DNA from: an uncultured Lachnospiraceae bacterium
GTDB lineage: Bacteria; Bacillota; Clostridia; Lachnospirales; Lachnospiraceae
Reading direction: 5' to 3'
Assembly: GCA_947625015.1 (NCBI GenBank)
Contig: CANQMR010000004.1
Span: 1-64,000, forward strand
Length of the DNA stretch: 64,000 nucleotides
The position numbers were made by a program, and so were the translations under genes. A model generated the notes under the pieces. That model was given only the letters and a program-made list of their open reading frames with translations. It searched no databases and had not been told where the DNA came from. Shown here in pieces: positions 1 through 10,511 of the stretch (the first letter of the stretch is position 1; every line of letters starts with the position of its first letter).

Positions 1-167
1 AGCGGATTTCTAAAAAACCGCGTGTCGGGAAAATTGGGATAAGGATTACCTTGCGGCGGTAATTCACGAATATTCCGAAAGATAATAGAAAGATACCCGT
101 TAAACGCCGGGGAGATAATGTATGAAGAGTGGAGGGCAGAAAATATGGAATTTTTGTAAGTTTTTTC

Positions 168-196
168 TTGACAAATGGGTGGTGGGGTGTTACTCT
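168..196 (+). promoter_or_regulatory. Vegetative promoter of the hrcA operon
   Basis: A perfect -35 hexamer TTGACA (168-173) is followed after 17 bases by TACTCT (191-196), a 4/6 match to the -10 consensus. It lies just upstream of the CIRCE operator, so bound repressor would cover the start of transcription. This is the usual layout of class I heat-shock operons. Confidence 0.8.
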
Positions 197-207
197 ATAT
201 AAGGATA

Positions 208-234
208 TTAGCACTCGGAAAGATTGAGTGCTAA
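208..234 (+). promoter_or_regulatory. CIRCE operator (HrcA binding site)
   Basis: A perfect 9-9-9 inverted repeat is present: TTAGCACTC, nine bases, GAGTGCTAA. This is the exact consensus of CIRCE, the operator bound by HrcA. It sits between the promoter and hrcA itself, so the operon should be autoregulated and derepressed when HrcA is inactivated during heat shock. Confidence 0.97.
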
Positions 235-294
235 TAATCAGAAGAATCCAATGGGATATAAGAAAGCCCCAGGAGAAGGAAAGGAGCCTGGTGC

Positions 295-1326
295 ATGGAA
301 TTAGACGAACGAAAACTGAAGATTTTGAAGGCCATTATTTCTAATTATTTGGAGACCGGGGAACCGGTGGGGTCGAGAACCATATCCAAATATACGGACC
401 TGAACCTAAGTTCCGCTACGATTCGGAATGAGATGGCGGATTTAGAGGAGCTTGGGTTGATTATGCAGCCCCACACCTCCGCAGGAAGGATTCCCACCGA
501 TAAGGGTTACCGCCTGTATGTGGATCAGATGATGTCCGAAAAGGATACGGAGATGAAAGAGATGAAGACCCAGCTTTTAGAGCGGGTGGATAAGATGGAG
601 ACAATGCTTAAGCAGGTGGCAAAGGTATTGGCTTATAATACCAATTATGCCACGCTGGTTACGGCACCCCAGTATCAGAACTCCAAGCTTAAGTTTATTC
701 AGCTTTCCCAGGTGGATGACAGCCAGTTATTGGCAGTTATTGTGGTGGATGGGAATGTAATCAAGAATAAACTGATGCAAGTGGAGAGGATGCTTGCCAA
801 TGACGAGCTGCTTAAGCTGAATGTGTTGTTGAATACCTTTTTACAGGGAGCTTCCTTACAGGACATCAATTTAGAGATGATTCACACCATTAAGAATCAG
901 GCCGGGGAATTTGCAGACATCATGGAAAACATTTTCCAGGGGATTGCAGAGGCCATCCATGAAGCGGACGAAGTGGAGATTTACACCAGCGGAACGACGA
1001 ATATGTTAAAGTATCCGGAACTTGGCAATGTGGAGCAGACCACCAAGCTGTTAGAGGCGTTAGAGGAACGGCAGGGATTAAATGAACTGATTGACGAATC
1101 CCTGAACAACAGCGATGCCACCGGCATTCAGGTATACATTGGCGAGGAGGCTCCGGTTTCCAACATGAAGGATTGCAGTATTGTAACGGCTACCTATGAG
1201 TTGGACGGCGGCGGCAAGGGAACTATCGGAATTATCGGTCCAAAGCGCATGGACTATAAGAAAGTGGTCAGTACCCTTAAGAATCTTACAGATGAGTTAG
1301 ATACGATATTTAAGAAGAAAGAGTAG
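295..1326 (+). CDS. hrcA: Heat-inducible transcription repressor HrcA
   Basis: HrcA represses class I heat-shock operons by binding CIRCE, which lies just upstream of this gene. The 343-residue product has the family length. It begins with a winged-helix DNA-binding region (about residues 1-75, including SATIRNEMADLEELG and the HTSAGRIPTDKGYR segment typical of HrcA), followed by the GAF-like and dimerisation parts that end in a GTIGIIGPKRMDY segment. The ATG is preceded by AAGGAG at a good distance. It is the first gene of the hrcA-grpE-dnaK-dnaJ operon, the normal order in Firmicutes. In known species HrcA folding depends on GroEL, which links repression to chaperonin load. Confidence 0.97.
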   Translation: MELDERKLKILKAIISNYLETGEPVGSRTISKYTDLNLSSATIRNEMADLEELGLIMQPHTSAGRIPTDKGYRLYVDQMMSEKDTEMKEMKTQLLERVDKMETMLKQVAKVLAYNTNYATLVTAPQYQNSKLKFIQLSQVDDSQLLAVIVVDGNVIKNKLMQVERMLANDELLKLNVLLNTFLQGASLQDINLEMIHTIKNQAGEFADIMENIFQGIAEAIHEADEVEIYTSGTTNMLKYPELGNVEQTTKLLEALEERQGLNELIDESLNNSDATGIQVYIGEEAPVSNMKDCSIVTATYELDGGGKGTIGIIGPKRMDYKKVVSTLKNLTDELDTIFKKKE

Positions 1327-1336
1327 AGGTGTCAGA

Positions 1337-2005
1337 GTGGAAGAAAAGAAGAAAAGTAATGCCAACCGTAACGGAACAAAGAAAAAGCAGCCGGAAGGCA
1401 AAGCCACCGAGGAAAAGGTGGAGGAGGTTGCCGTAGAATCCACTGAGGAGACAGAAGTAGAAGAACAGCAGGTGGAAAAGGAAAGCGGTCCCAAACCGGC
1501 GAAAGGCAAGAAAGGCAATCGGCGCTCCGGCGGTGGCGGCAACAGCAAGGCCATGGAGGTGGAGCTTAATAAGCAAAAAGAGCTTGTAGAGGAAGCCAAT
1601 GACAAATACAAACGCCTTCTGGCGGAATTTGAAAATGCCAGGAACCGCAACGAAAAGGAATCTAAGCGGATGTATGACATCGGCGCCAAGGAGGTTTTGG
1701 AAAAACTTCTTCCGGTGGTGGATAACTTTGAACGGGCTTTGCAGGCCATCCCTGAGGAGGACAGGGAAAGAGCCTTTGAGCAGGGGGTTGACAAGATTTA
1801 TAAGCAGCTCATCGTTGCCTTGGAGGAGATTGGCGTAACCCCGATGAATGCGGAGGGCACAGAATTTAACCCGGACCTTCACAATGCGGTAATGCATGTG
1901 GAGGACGAAGAACTTGGAGACAACATTGTTGCCGAGGAATTGCAGAAGGGTTATATGTATAAGGATGAGGTGCTTCGCCACAGTATGGTAAAAGTAGCCA
2001 ACTAA
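1337..2005 (+). CDS. grpE: Nucleotide exchange factor GrpE
   Basis: GrpE releases ADP from DnaK and so resets the chaperone cycle in the cytoplasm. The start is a GTG ten bases after the hrcA stop, with GAGGTG in front. The 222-residue protein has an unusually long charged, low-complexity N-terminus (about residues 1-72, rich in Lys and Glu, with a short Gly-rich piece). A long dimerisation helix follows (about 75-130), then the conserved C-terminal beta domain with NPDLHNAVMHVED and the terminal VLRHSMVKVAN. Only the tail length is out of the ordinary. A small AAACAC/GTGTTT hairpin lies right at the stop codon. Confidence 0.96.
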   Translation: MEEKKKSNANRNGTKKKQPEGKATEEKVEEVAVESTEETEVEEQQVEKESGPKPAKGKKGNRRSGGGGNSKAMEVELNKQKELVEEANDKYKRLLAEFENARNRNEKESKRMYDIGAKEVLEKLLPVVDNFERALQAIPEEDRERAFEQGVDKIYKQLIVALEEIGVTPMNAEGTEFNPDLHNAVMHVEDEELGDNIVAEELQKGYMYKDEVLRHSMVKVAN

Positions 2006-2049
2006 ACACAGCGTGTTTGGAGCATATATTTATAAGATATGAAAGATGA

Positions 2050-3918
<1,869 letters not shown>

Positions 3919-3929
3919 GGGTGAGGAAG

Positions 3930-5093
3930 ATGGCAGAGACAAAGAGAGATTATTATGAGGTCCTTGGTGTTTCTAAAACGGCCACCGATGCAGAATTAAA
4001 GAAAGCTTACAGACAGATTGCCAAGAAGTATCATCCGGATATGAATCCGGGTGATGCGGAGGCGGAGGCGAAGTTTAAAGAGGCATCTGAGGCGTATAAA
4101 ATATTGAGCGACCCGGATACCAGAGCGAAGTATGACCAGTTCGGCCATGCGGCTTTTGACCCGAACAGCGGTATGGGAGGCGGCTTTAGCGGCTTCGATT
4201 TCAGCGATATGGGAGATATCTTCGGCGATATCTTTGGAGATATGTTCGGCGGTACCAGAACCCGCCAGTCCAACGGGCCGATAAAAGGCGCAAACATCAA
4301 GACCAGCGTCCGGGTAAAATTTGACGAGGCGGTATTTGGCTGTCAGAAGGAATTAGAGCTGCCCTTAAAGGACGAGTGCGTGGTCTGCCATGGAACCGGC
4401 GCCCAGCCGGGACACACGCCGGAGACCTGTACCAAGTGTAACGGAAAAGGCCAGGTGGTATTTACCCAGCAGTCCTTATTTGGCGTAGTGAGAAACGTGC
4501 AGACCTGTCCGGAGTGTAGTGGAACCGGTAAGGTAATTAAGTATAAATGTACCCAGTGTTCCGGTACCGGATATGTAAAGAGTAAGAAGAAGATTCAGGT
4601 GGTGGTTCCGGCCGGTATCGACAACGGCCAGAGCATCCGCATCCGGGAAAAAGGAGAACCGGGCGTGAATGGCGGCGGCAGAGGCGATTTGCTGGTTACC
4701 GTATTGGTAGACCGGCATCCGCAGTTTCAGCGGCAGGAGTATGATATCTTTTCCACAGAGCCGATTACCTTTACCCAGGCTGCTTTAGGCGGTAATATAA
4801 CCATTAATACCATAGACGGACCTATGGATTATGAGATTAAGGCCGGTACTCAGACGGATACCAAGGTGAAGCTAAAGGGCAAGGGCGTTCCCACCCTGCG
4901 GAATAAGAATGTCCGGGGCGACCATTATGTCACCTTAGTGGTACAGGTGCCCGACAAGCTTACTGAGGAGCAGAGAAGCATACTGAATAACTTTGACGAG
5001 GCCACCGGATCTACGGCCAGAAGGTCAACGGATTCTTCCGGCGATTTCAGCTTCGGCGGGCATAAGAAGAAGGGATTTAGCAAGAAGAAATAA
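3930..5093 (+). CDS. dnaJ: Chaperone protein DnaJ (Hsp40)
   Basis: DnaJ delivers unfolded clients to DnaK and stimulates its ATPase. The 387-residue protein has an N-terminal J domain with the HPD motif ([11 protein letters not shown]), a Gly/Phe-rich linker, four CxxCxGxG zinc repeats ([32 protein letters not shown]) and the two C-terminal client-binding domains, so it is a full type I DnaJ. I chose the ATG that gives [13 protein letters not shown]; an in-frame GTG nine bases earlier adds only MRK and leaves no room for a ribosome site. It is the last gene of the operon and is followed by a terminator. Confidence 0.97.
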   Translation: MAETKRDYYEVLGVSKTATDAELKKAYRQIAKKYHPDMNPGDAEAEAKFKEASEAYKILSDPDTRAKYDQFGHAAFDPNSGMGGGFSGFDFSDMGDIFGDIFGDMFGGTRTRQSNGPIKGANIKTSVRVKFDEAVFGCQKELELPLKDECVVCHGTGAQPGHTPETCTKCNGKGQVVFTQQSLFGVVRNVQTCPECSGTGKVIKYKCTQCSGTGYVKSKKKIQVVVPAGIDNGQSIRIREKGEPGVNGGGRGDLLVTVLVDRHPQFQRQEYDIFSTEPITFTQAALGGNITINTIDGPMDYEIKAGTQTDTKVKLKGKGVPTLRNKNVRGDHYVTLVVQVPDKLTEEQRSILNNFDEATGSTARRSTDSSGDFSFGGHKKKGFSKKK

Positions 5094-5128
5094 GAGGAAA
5101 ACCAGTAGATAAAGAAAAAGGTATACCT

Positions 5129-5165
5129 AATTCCCATGCAGGACAGTCTGTATGGGAATTTTTTT
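5129..5165 (+). terminator. Rho-independent terminator after dnaJ
   Basis: AATTCCCAT pairs with ATGGGAATT, and the pairing can extend inward through GCAG/CTGT to leave a four-base loop. A run of T residues follows directly. It closes the heat-shock operon and separates it from the glycosylation island. Confidence 0.9.
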
Positions 5166-5204
5166 GCAAAAAATTCTCGTTATTCTTTACAACAGGAAAA
5201 TTTG

Positions 5205-5233
5205 TTGCAGAAGTTATAAAAAAGTAGTAAAAT
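5205..5233 (+). promoter_or_regulatory. Probable promoter of the glycosylation island
   Basis: TTGCAG and TAAAAT are separated by exactly 17 bases in a very AT-rich stretch between the dnaJ terminator and the first methyltransferase gene. It is the only good sigma-A-like site in this gap. Because the following genes are closely packed on one strand, it may drive much of the island. Confidence 0.6.
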
Positions 5234-5287
5234 ATTTTTTATAGTTTGTGGTTTAAAAGGTATATTTTTTATCAAGAGGAATTGATT

Positions 5288-6427
5288 ATGAAATTTATAG
5301 AAAAAATATCGGAAACAAAATGTTATTTAAAACAATATATAGACAATTATTATGGACAGCCATTAATAGTATTAGGGGCTGGAGTAGGAGCTGTTGGAAT
5401 AATATCATATTTGCTAGAAAAGGGAATAACTGAGTTTCATGTATGCGTTGATGATGTTTATTGGCAGGATGGTCAGAGAGTACAGGGATATGTTGTTGAA
5501 AGTATAAGTCAGGTGTTGTCAGAAGCTAGTAAACCATATGATATTATTGTAGCTTTTTCTACATTTGACAAGAGATCATTAGAACCATATAAAATGAAAT
5601 ATCCCGACTCAATAAACAATGTTGAATTTTATGATATTATTTCTCACTTTTGGGTGGAACCTCAAATATACAGTGTTGATAGGAAATTTTATGAATCAAA
5701 TGATAGTTTGCTTACAAAAATTTATGACAACTTAGCGGATGAACTGTCAAGGAAAGTTCTTGTTTCTTTTGTAGAACAGAGAATAAGTGGTGAGTTTAGT
5801 TATTCTGATGGGGTTCTTTCGCCAATAGATGAAAGATATTATGATACATCACTTTTTAATATGCATCATAACGCTGTGTTAATTGATTGTGGCGCTTATG
5901 ATGGTGAGGACACGAAAGAATTTTTTGCGCGTTTTGCTGGTGATACATTTTCGTTTGTTGTTGAGCCTGATAAAGAAAATGTAAAAAAAATAAGCGAAAA
6001 TCTTGCTGATTATAGTAATAGAACATTGATAATAAATAGTGCGGTGTGCGATAAAAAAGGGATGGTTTCTTTTTCGGATGGCGGTGGGGAAGGATCAGGC
6101 ATAAATGAGAATGGTTCTACTAAAGTAAGTGCTTTAACTATTGATGATTTGTATAAAGAATATCCTGATAAATTTGATAATAGAGATATCCTTATCAAAA
6201 TGGATATTGAGGGAACAGAGCTTAAAGCTCTTTACGGAGCAAAAAAAGTTATTGAAAAATTTACCCCCATATTATCAATATGTCTGTATCATAAACCGGA
6301 AGATATTATTGATATTCCTATTTATCTAATGAATTTGCAATTGGGATATAAATTTTATATGAGAAGATATGATAAAGGATTCAGAGAACTTATTTTATAT
6401 GCCATACCGAATAAAGATGGTGAATAA
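5288..6427 (+). CDS. FkbM family methyltransferase (copy 1)
   Basis: This is a probable SAM-dependent O-methyltransferase of 379 residues. The C-terminal half carries the FkbM-type fold: the SAM-binding strand and loop IDCGAYDGEDT near residue 199, the acidic VVEPDKEN segment, and IKMDIEGTELKAL plus SICLYHKPED at the end. The N-terminal half has a second nucleotide-binding-like stretch, VLGAGVGAVGIISYLLEKG, as in the other two copies of this island. I chose the ATG preceded by AAGAGGA; an upstream in-frame TTG has no ribosome site. The DNA is markedly more AT-rich than dnaJ before it, which suggests horizontal acquisition. The substrate is not visible; a surface sugar is inferred from the neighbours. 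Confidence 0.85.
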   Translation: MKFIEKISETKCYLKQYIDNYYGQPLIVLGAGVGAVGIISYLLEKGITEFHVCVDDVYWQDGQRVQGYVVESISQVLSEASKPYDIIVAFSTFDKRSLEPYKMKYPDSINNVEFYDIISHFWVEPQIYSVDRKFYESNDSLLTKIYDNLADELSRKVLVSFVEQRISGEFSYSDGVLSPIDERYYDTSLFNMHHNAVLIDCGAYDGEDTKEFFARFAGDTFSFVVEPDKENVKKISENLADYSNRTLIINSAVCDKKGMVSFSDGGGEGSGINENGSTKVSALTIDDLYKEYPDKFDNRDILIKMDIEGTELKALYGAKKVIEKFTPILSICLYHKPEDIIDIPIYLMNLQLGYKFYMRRYDKGFRELILYAIPNKDGE

Positions 6428-6484
6428 ATAACACATTGCATCATGCGCATTTGTGTTTTAGCAGGAAAGAAAGTCGGTGCGAAA

Positions 6485-7432
6485 ATGAAAGAATTAGAGA
6501 AGATTTCTTTTGTGATCCCCTGTTATCGTTCTGAAAAGACGGTTATTCTGGTGGTTAATGAAATTGAAGAGACCATGGGGCAAAGAAAGGAATTAGATTA
6601 TGAAATTATATTGGTGAATGACGGGTCTCCGGATAACGTCTGGGATGTGATTGCCAGACGGGCAGAAGAGGATAGTCATATTATTGGTATTAATCTGACC
6701 AGAAATTTTGGACAGCATGCGGCGCTCATGGCCGGATATAATTATTGTACCGGCGATTATGTGGTTTCTTTGGATGATGACGGGCAGACTCCGGCTAATG
6801 AGGTGTTTTCATTAATTGACGAGTTGGAAAAAGGATATGATGTAGTATATGCATCATATCCGGAAACGCATCAGAACTGGTTTCGACGTCTGGGATCGAT
6901 TTTTGCCAGTAAAACATCAGCATATGTTTTTGGCATGAAGGGAGACAATAGAAGGGGAAGCAGTTTTTTTGTGATGCGCAGATATATACTGGAAGAGATT
7001 ACCAGATATGGACATTCTTTCCCGTATATCGGAGGATTGCTATATAGGACCACAAGAAACATTGGTTTTGTGCAGGTTAATCATAGGGATCGTTTTTCAG
7101 GTACCTCCGGATACAGCCTTAAATCTTTGATTTCACTTTGGCTGAATGGATTTACTGCATTTTCAGTGCGGCCGTTAGAGCTAGGGGCCTATGCGGGTTT
7201 TGGCATGGCGATTGCGGGATTTATATATGCTATTTATACGATTATACGACGTTTGTTAAATCCGTCAATTATGCAGGGCTGGAGTTCGCTGATCTCCATT
7301 ACGCTGATTGTCGGAGGGCTTATTATGATTATGCTGGGGTTAATTGGGGAATATATTGGCCGTATATATATATGCATTAATAACTCTCCCCAGTATGTGG
7401 TAAAAGATATATGTAAAAGAGATAGAATGTAA
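6485..7432 (+). CDS. GT2 polyprenyl-phosphate sugar synthase (CsbB/GtrB/ArnC type)
   Basis: This glycosyltransferase probably transfers a sugar from a nucleotide donor to undecaprenyl phosphate on the inner face of the membrane. The GT-A domain starts with ISFVIPCYRSEKTV and has the metal-binding acidic cluster SLDDDGQTP, plus NLTRNFGQHAALMAG, which is highly typical of the CsbB/GtrB/DPM1-like group. Two C-terminal membrane helices (about 228-252 and 262-290) are also a hallmark of that group. The product is about 315 residues. The start is uncertain: this ATG fits the family, but the ribosome site (AGGAAAG) is rather distant, and an ATG 42 bases upstream is also in frame. It supplies the lipid-linked sugar for the downstream YfhO-type transferases. 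Confidence 0.88.
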   Translation: MKELEKISFVIPCYRSEKTVILVVNEIEETMGQRKELDYEIILVNDGSPDNVWDVIARRAEEDSHIIGINLTRNFGQHAALMAGYNYCTGDYVVSLDDDGQTPANEVFSLIDELEKGYDVVYASYPETHQNWFRRLGSIFASKTSAYVFGMKGDNRRGSSFFVMRRYILEEITRYGHSFPYIGGLLYRTTRNIGFVQVNHRDRFSGTSGYSLKSLISLWLNGFTAFSVRPLELGAYAGFGMAIAGFIYAIYTIIRRLLNPSIMQGWSSLISITLIVGGLIMIMLGLIGEYIGRIYICINNSPQYVVKDICKRDRM

Positions 7433-7446
7433 GAGGTGATATTCTT

Positions 7447-8592
7447 ATGAAAAAGCTATTAAGCGGCGTGATTTATCAAGAAAATGATTATTATGTTAAA
7501 ATTAATCATTTACTGCATAGTGATAAAAAAATTGGTATTTTTGGAGCCGGGATTTATGCAAAACAATTAGAATCGAGATTAAATAAATGGGGGATTTTAA
7601 TTGATTTTTGTGTAGTTGATGACGAGTATTTTGACACAGCAATTTCTAATGATAAAGAGCTGGTTAGATTAACCCAATTAAAATCTTATGGCGATGTTAT
7701 ATTAATTATTGGTTTTGAAACAATAGTTGAGCGGGAAGAATTTTTAAAGGGAAAAATTAATGAAATATTACTCTCTGCCCCCAATATCGAAATAATGGAT
7801 TTTGAAAATTGTTATGTTGATTGGGATTTTATTGATTATCCTTTTTTTCTTAATCATTATGAAGAATTTGAAACAACGTATAATCTATTAGCAGACGATT
7901 TTTCAAGAAGAGTTATGGTTGAATATTTAAATGCCTGCATTTCCGGAAAAGCAGGTGATTTTTGTAATTTAAAAACAGATCATATGCATGATTACGAGCA
8001 TGAACTGATTTTTAAGAACATAGTTTCGGGGGGGGTAATTGTAGAGTGCGGTGCATATAATGGCAAAACGGCAATCGAAACAGCAGAAACCTTAGAGGAT
8101 AAGAATATATCAGCAACAATTGTTGCATTAGAGCCGGATGAAAGTAATATCAAAATCTTGAATGATAATTGCAAAGATTATCCCAATATTGTTTTGGAAT
8201 CAAAAGGCGTGTATAGTAAGGACGGGACTGTATATTTCTGTCTGCTGGGAGGGCAGGCTGGAAAAATAACAGATATAAATGAAATTGAAGATATGTCGCA
8301 ATATGCCGCTGTTGATGTGGTCAGCATCGACACATTAGAGAAAAAATACGGCTCGATTACGGCTGTCTTAATGGATATAGAAGGAAGTGAGCTAGAGGCG
8401 CTTAAAGGAGGAATAAATGTTATCAAAAAATATAAACCTGCGTTAGCAATAAGGGCTTACCATAAAAAAACAGATTTATTTGAAATACCAATGTTTTTAG
8501 ATTCATTGTTGACTCAGAATAAATATAAATTATATCTTCGAAATAATGCAAACAGCAGGGGAATATTAGATTTAACATTATATGCTGTTTGA
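7447..8592 (+). CDS. FkbM family methyltransferase (copy 2)
   Basis: This 381-residue protein has the same two-part design as copy 1. The N-terminal nucleotide-binding-like stretch is KIGIFGAGIYAKQLESRL, followed by CVVDDEYF. The FkbM core has IVECGAYNGKTAIETA, ALEPDESNIKIL, and near the end AVLMDIEGSELEALKGG and LAIRAYHKKTD. GAGGTGAT lies just before the ATG. The gene is AT-rich like copy 1. It separates the GT2 gene from the EamA-like pair, so it is embedded in the lipid-linked sugar pathway rather than next to it. Substrate specificity cannot be read from the sequence. Confidence 0.84.
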   Translation: MKKLLSGVIYQENDYYVKINHLLHSDKKIGIFGAGIYAKQLESRLNKWGILIDFCVVDDEYFDTAISNDKELVRLTQLKSYGDVILIIGFETIVEREEFLKGKINEILLSAPNIEIMDFENCYVDWDFIDYPFFLNHYEEFETTYNLLADDFSRRVMVEYLNACISGKAGDFCNLKTDHMHDYEHELIFKNIVSGGVIVECGAYNGKTAIETAETLEDKNISATIVALEPDESNIKILNDNCKDYPNIVLESKGVYSKDGTVYFCLLGGQAGKITDINEIEDMSQYAAVDVVSIDTLEKKYGSITAVLMDIEGSELEALKGGINVIKKYKPALAIRAYHKKTDLFEIPMFLDSLLTQNKYKLYLRNNANSRGILDLTLYAV

Positions 8593-8628
8593 TATATATA
8601 GTATTGTTTGGGTAAAAGGATAATGGGA

Positions 8629-8997
8629 ATGAAAGAAAAAAGTTATAACTGGAAGGCATTTATTGTACTTCAGCTCGCTGTTTTTATTGTGTCTTTAGGC
8701 GGAATCTGTTCTAAACTGGCAGGACGGCAGATATTTTTGTCTAAAAAGTTTATAATATATTATGCCTTGCTGTTATGCGTACTGTTTGTATATGCGCTTA
8801 TATGGCAGCAGGTGCTTAAACATATTTCTCTGTCTGTCGCTTATGCCAGTAAAGGCGTGGGAATTGTATATGCGATTTTGTGGGGAATACTCATTTTTGG
8901 CGAAGAGATACGATGGAATATGATAGTAGGCGCAGTTTTGGTATTAATTGGTTCTTATTGTTATATCATTGATGAAATCAGGAGGATTTCCAAGTGA
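8629..8997 (+). CDS. Small EamA/SMR-type membrane protein, ArnF-like subunit
   Basis: The 122-residue product is almost entirely four hydrophobic helices. It has the drug/metabolite transporter signature near its end (YASKGVGIVYAILWGILIFGEE followed by GAVLVLIGSYCYI), and matches in size and design the half-transporters ArnE/ArnF that flip undecaprenyl-phosphate aminoarabinose. The start was set at the ATG eight bases after AAAAGGA; an ATG six bases earlier is too close. The last codons overlap the GTG start of the next gene, so the two products are made together, as expected for a heterodimer. The flippase role is inferred from neighbouring GT2 and YfhO genes. Confidence 0.78.
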   Translation: MKEKSYNWKAFIVLQLAVFIVSLGGICSKLAGRQIFLSKKFIIYYALLLCVLFVYALIWQQVLKHISLSVAYASKGVGIVYAILWGILIFGEEIRWNMIVGAVLVLIGSYCYIIDEIRRISK

Positions 8998-9329
8998 ACT
9001 ATATAATTATTTTTCTACTGTCTGTGTTTGTGTCCTCCGTTTCCCAGATCTTGCTGAAAAAAAGCGCAGGCAGACAATATAAGAGCGTGATTGCCGAATA
9101 TCTGAATCCGAGGGTTATTGCAGCATATGGGATGTTTTTTGTGTCCACCCTGTTAACCATGTATGCATATAAAGGCGTGCCGCTGTCTTTTGGCGCGCTT
9201 TTAGAGGCGGCAGGATATATATATATTCCGGTGTTAAGTTATTTTTTCCTTGGAGAAAAGATAACGTCGCTGAAAATAACCGGAGCTGTATTGATTATAC
9301 TTGGCATATGCTGTTATTCTTTACTATAG
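8994..9329 (+). CDS. Small EamA/SMR-type membrane protein, ArnE-like subunit
   Basis: This is the second four-helix half-transporter of the pair, 111 residues, starting at a GTG that overlaps the previous stop codon (GTGA) with GGAGGA in front. It has the SVSQILLKKSAG start and the GVPLSFGALLEAAGYIYIPVLSYFFLGEKIT region typical of the EamA-like fold, with the Glu-Lys pair that precedes the last helix. Together with the preceding gene it probably forms a dimer that flips the lipid-linked sugar to the outer face. A drug-efflux SMR function is possible from sequence alone but fits the context poorly. Confidence 0.8.
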   Translation: MNYIIIFLLSVFVSSVSQILLKKSAGRQYKSVIAEYLNPRVIAAYGMFFVSTLLTMYAYKGVPLSFGALLEAAGYIYIPVLSYFFLGEKITSLKITGAVLIILGICCYSLL

Positions 9330-9367
9330 GAATGACACCGATAATATGAAGAACAAAAAGGAGATAA

Positions 9368-10501
9368 ATGATGAGACAATTAGAAGATTATTCTAAAATT
9401 ATTTTTTTAGGCGGCGGCGTTATGGCTGAGCGGTTGTATCGACAGATTGATGGGATTGAACAAAAACTGGTTGGCGTTATGGATTTGTTAGAGCCTGAAA
9501 AACGGACCAAAACGGAGTTTAAGGGGTTGAAGATTCAGTCGCCGGAGTGTTACAGGGAGGTCCTGACCGGTGGAGATACTGCAGTTATCGTTGCGATAGG
9601 ACAATGGTTTGTGCCCGATATAGTTCATCAATATCTGTCTCAGTATGAATTCGGAGAAGAAAATCTTTTTGTTGTCAATCCGTATACAACGCTGCGTTTT
9701 TTCTGTATCGATGAAGAGTTGGAAAAGGAAAAGAGGATACCGCTCACAGACCCGGGGTATCAATTTGTCAGAGGACTGTTTCAGGATGAGCTTTCGCTGG
9801 AGATATACCGATTGCTGACGGAAAGTAAACCGTATGATACATTTGCCGACCCCTATGAGATTATGCCGTATACACAGATAAAAGATATGTATCACATGGA
9901 AGAGGATTACTGGCTAAGCTATGATTTTGGTAAAGGCTGTGGCGGAGAAGCTACAGTTATTGATTGCGGCGCGTATATTGGTGACAGCATATTGCCGGTT
10001 TGCAATAAAATACCGCAAAACCATATATGCTATTATGCCTTTGAGCCGGATCGGGAAAACGCAGACTGTATACGGAATAATGAGGAATTTAAAAATGCAG
10101 TCAGTCAACTGGAAGTATTTGAATATGGCGTAGGAGAGAAAAACCAGAGGCTTTCGTTTAAATATCCGGAAGATGGAAACAAAGAGGGCGGAAGGTTTGT
10201 GGAAATAAATGATGACGCCGCCGAAGCGTTAGAGGTGAAACGTTTAGATGACCTTAATCTCGATATCCACGGCACGCTATATATTAAAATGGATATAGAA
10301 GGTTCTGAACTGGGGGCGTTAAAGGGAGCAGAGGACATGTTGAAAAAGAACAGGCCTTATTTAGCGATTTGTCTTTATCACAGAAAAAATGATTTGTTAG
10401 AAATTCCCACATATATCGCAAAGCTTCTGCCGGATTATAAATTTTATCTGCGGGGGGGTTTTCATACCATATTGTGGGCAATTCCGGAAAAACAGGAGTA
10501 G
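9368..10501 (+). CDS. FkbM family methyltransferase (copy 3)
   Basis: The 377-residue protein repeats the two-part design of the other copies: IIFLGGGVMAERLYRQI at the N-terminus, and an FkbM core with VIDCGAYIGDSIL, YYAFEPDRENADC, IKMDIEGSELGALKGAE and LAICLYHRKNDLLEIPTYI. Base composition is closer to the chromosome than in copies 1 and 2, so the three genes may have had different histories or different time to ameliorate. Two adjacent ATGs are possible starts; the second (three bases later) has the better distance from AAGGAG. Its immediate downstream neighbours are the amino-sugar genes. Confidence 0.84.
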   Translation: MMRQLEDYSKIIFLGGGVMAERLYRQIDGIEQKLVGVMDLLEPEKRTKTEFKGLKIQSPECYREVLTGGDTAVIVAIGQWFVPDIVHQYLSQYEFGEENLFVVNPYTTLRFFCIDEELEKEKRIPLTDPGYQFVRGLFQDELSLEIYRLLTESKPYDTFADPYEIMPYTQIKDMYHMEEDYWLSYDFGKGCGGEATVIDCGAYIGDSILPVCNKIPQNHICYYAFEPDRENADCIRNNEEFKNAVSQLEVFEYGVGEKNQRLSFKYPEDGNKEGGRFVEINDDAAEALEVKRLDDLNLDIHGTLYIKMDIEGSELGALKGAEDMLKKNRPYLAICLYHRKNDLLEIPTYIAKLLPDYKFYLRGGFHTILWAIPEKQE

Positions 10502-10511
10502 TTGATTTATT

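Noticed and set aside
1-60. A short frame ending A-D-F-stop at 11-13 that could be the end of an upstream gene such as hemW
   Set aside because: Only three codons are visible, and a second frame is open to position 60; neither can be identified.
1310-1981. Long minus-strand open frame across grpE
   Set aside because: It is the reverse of a well-conserved coding region, with no ribosome site or family resemblance; its hydrophobic look comes from Glu/Lys codons read backwards.
5246-5287. Upstream TTG start for FkbM copy 1
   Set aside because: It has no ribosome site and overlaps the promoter region; the ATG at 5288 has AAGAGGA at a normal distance.
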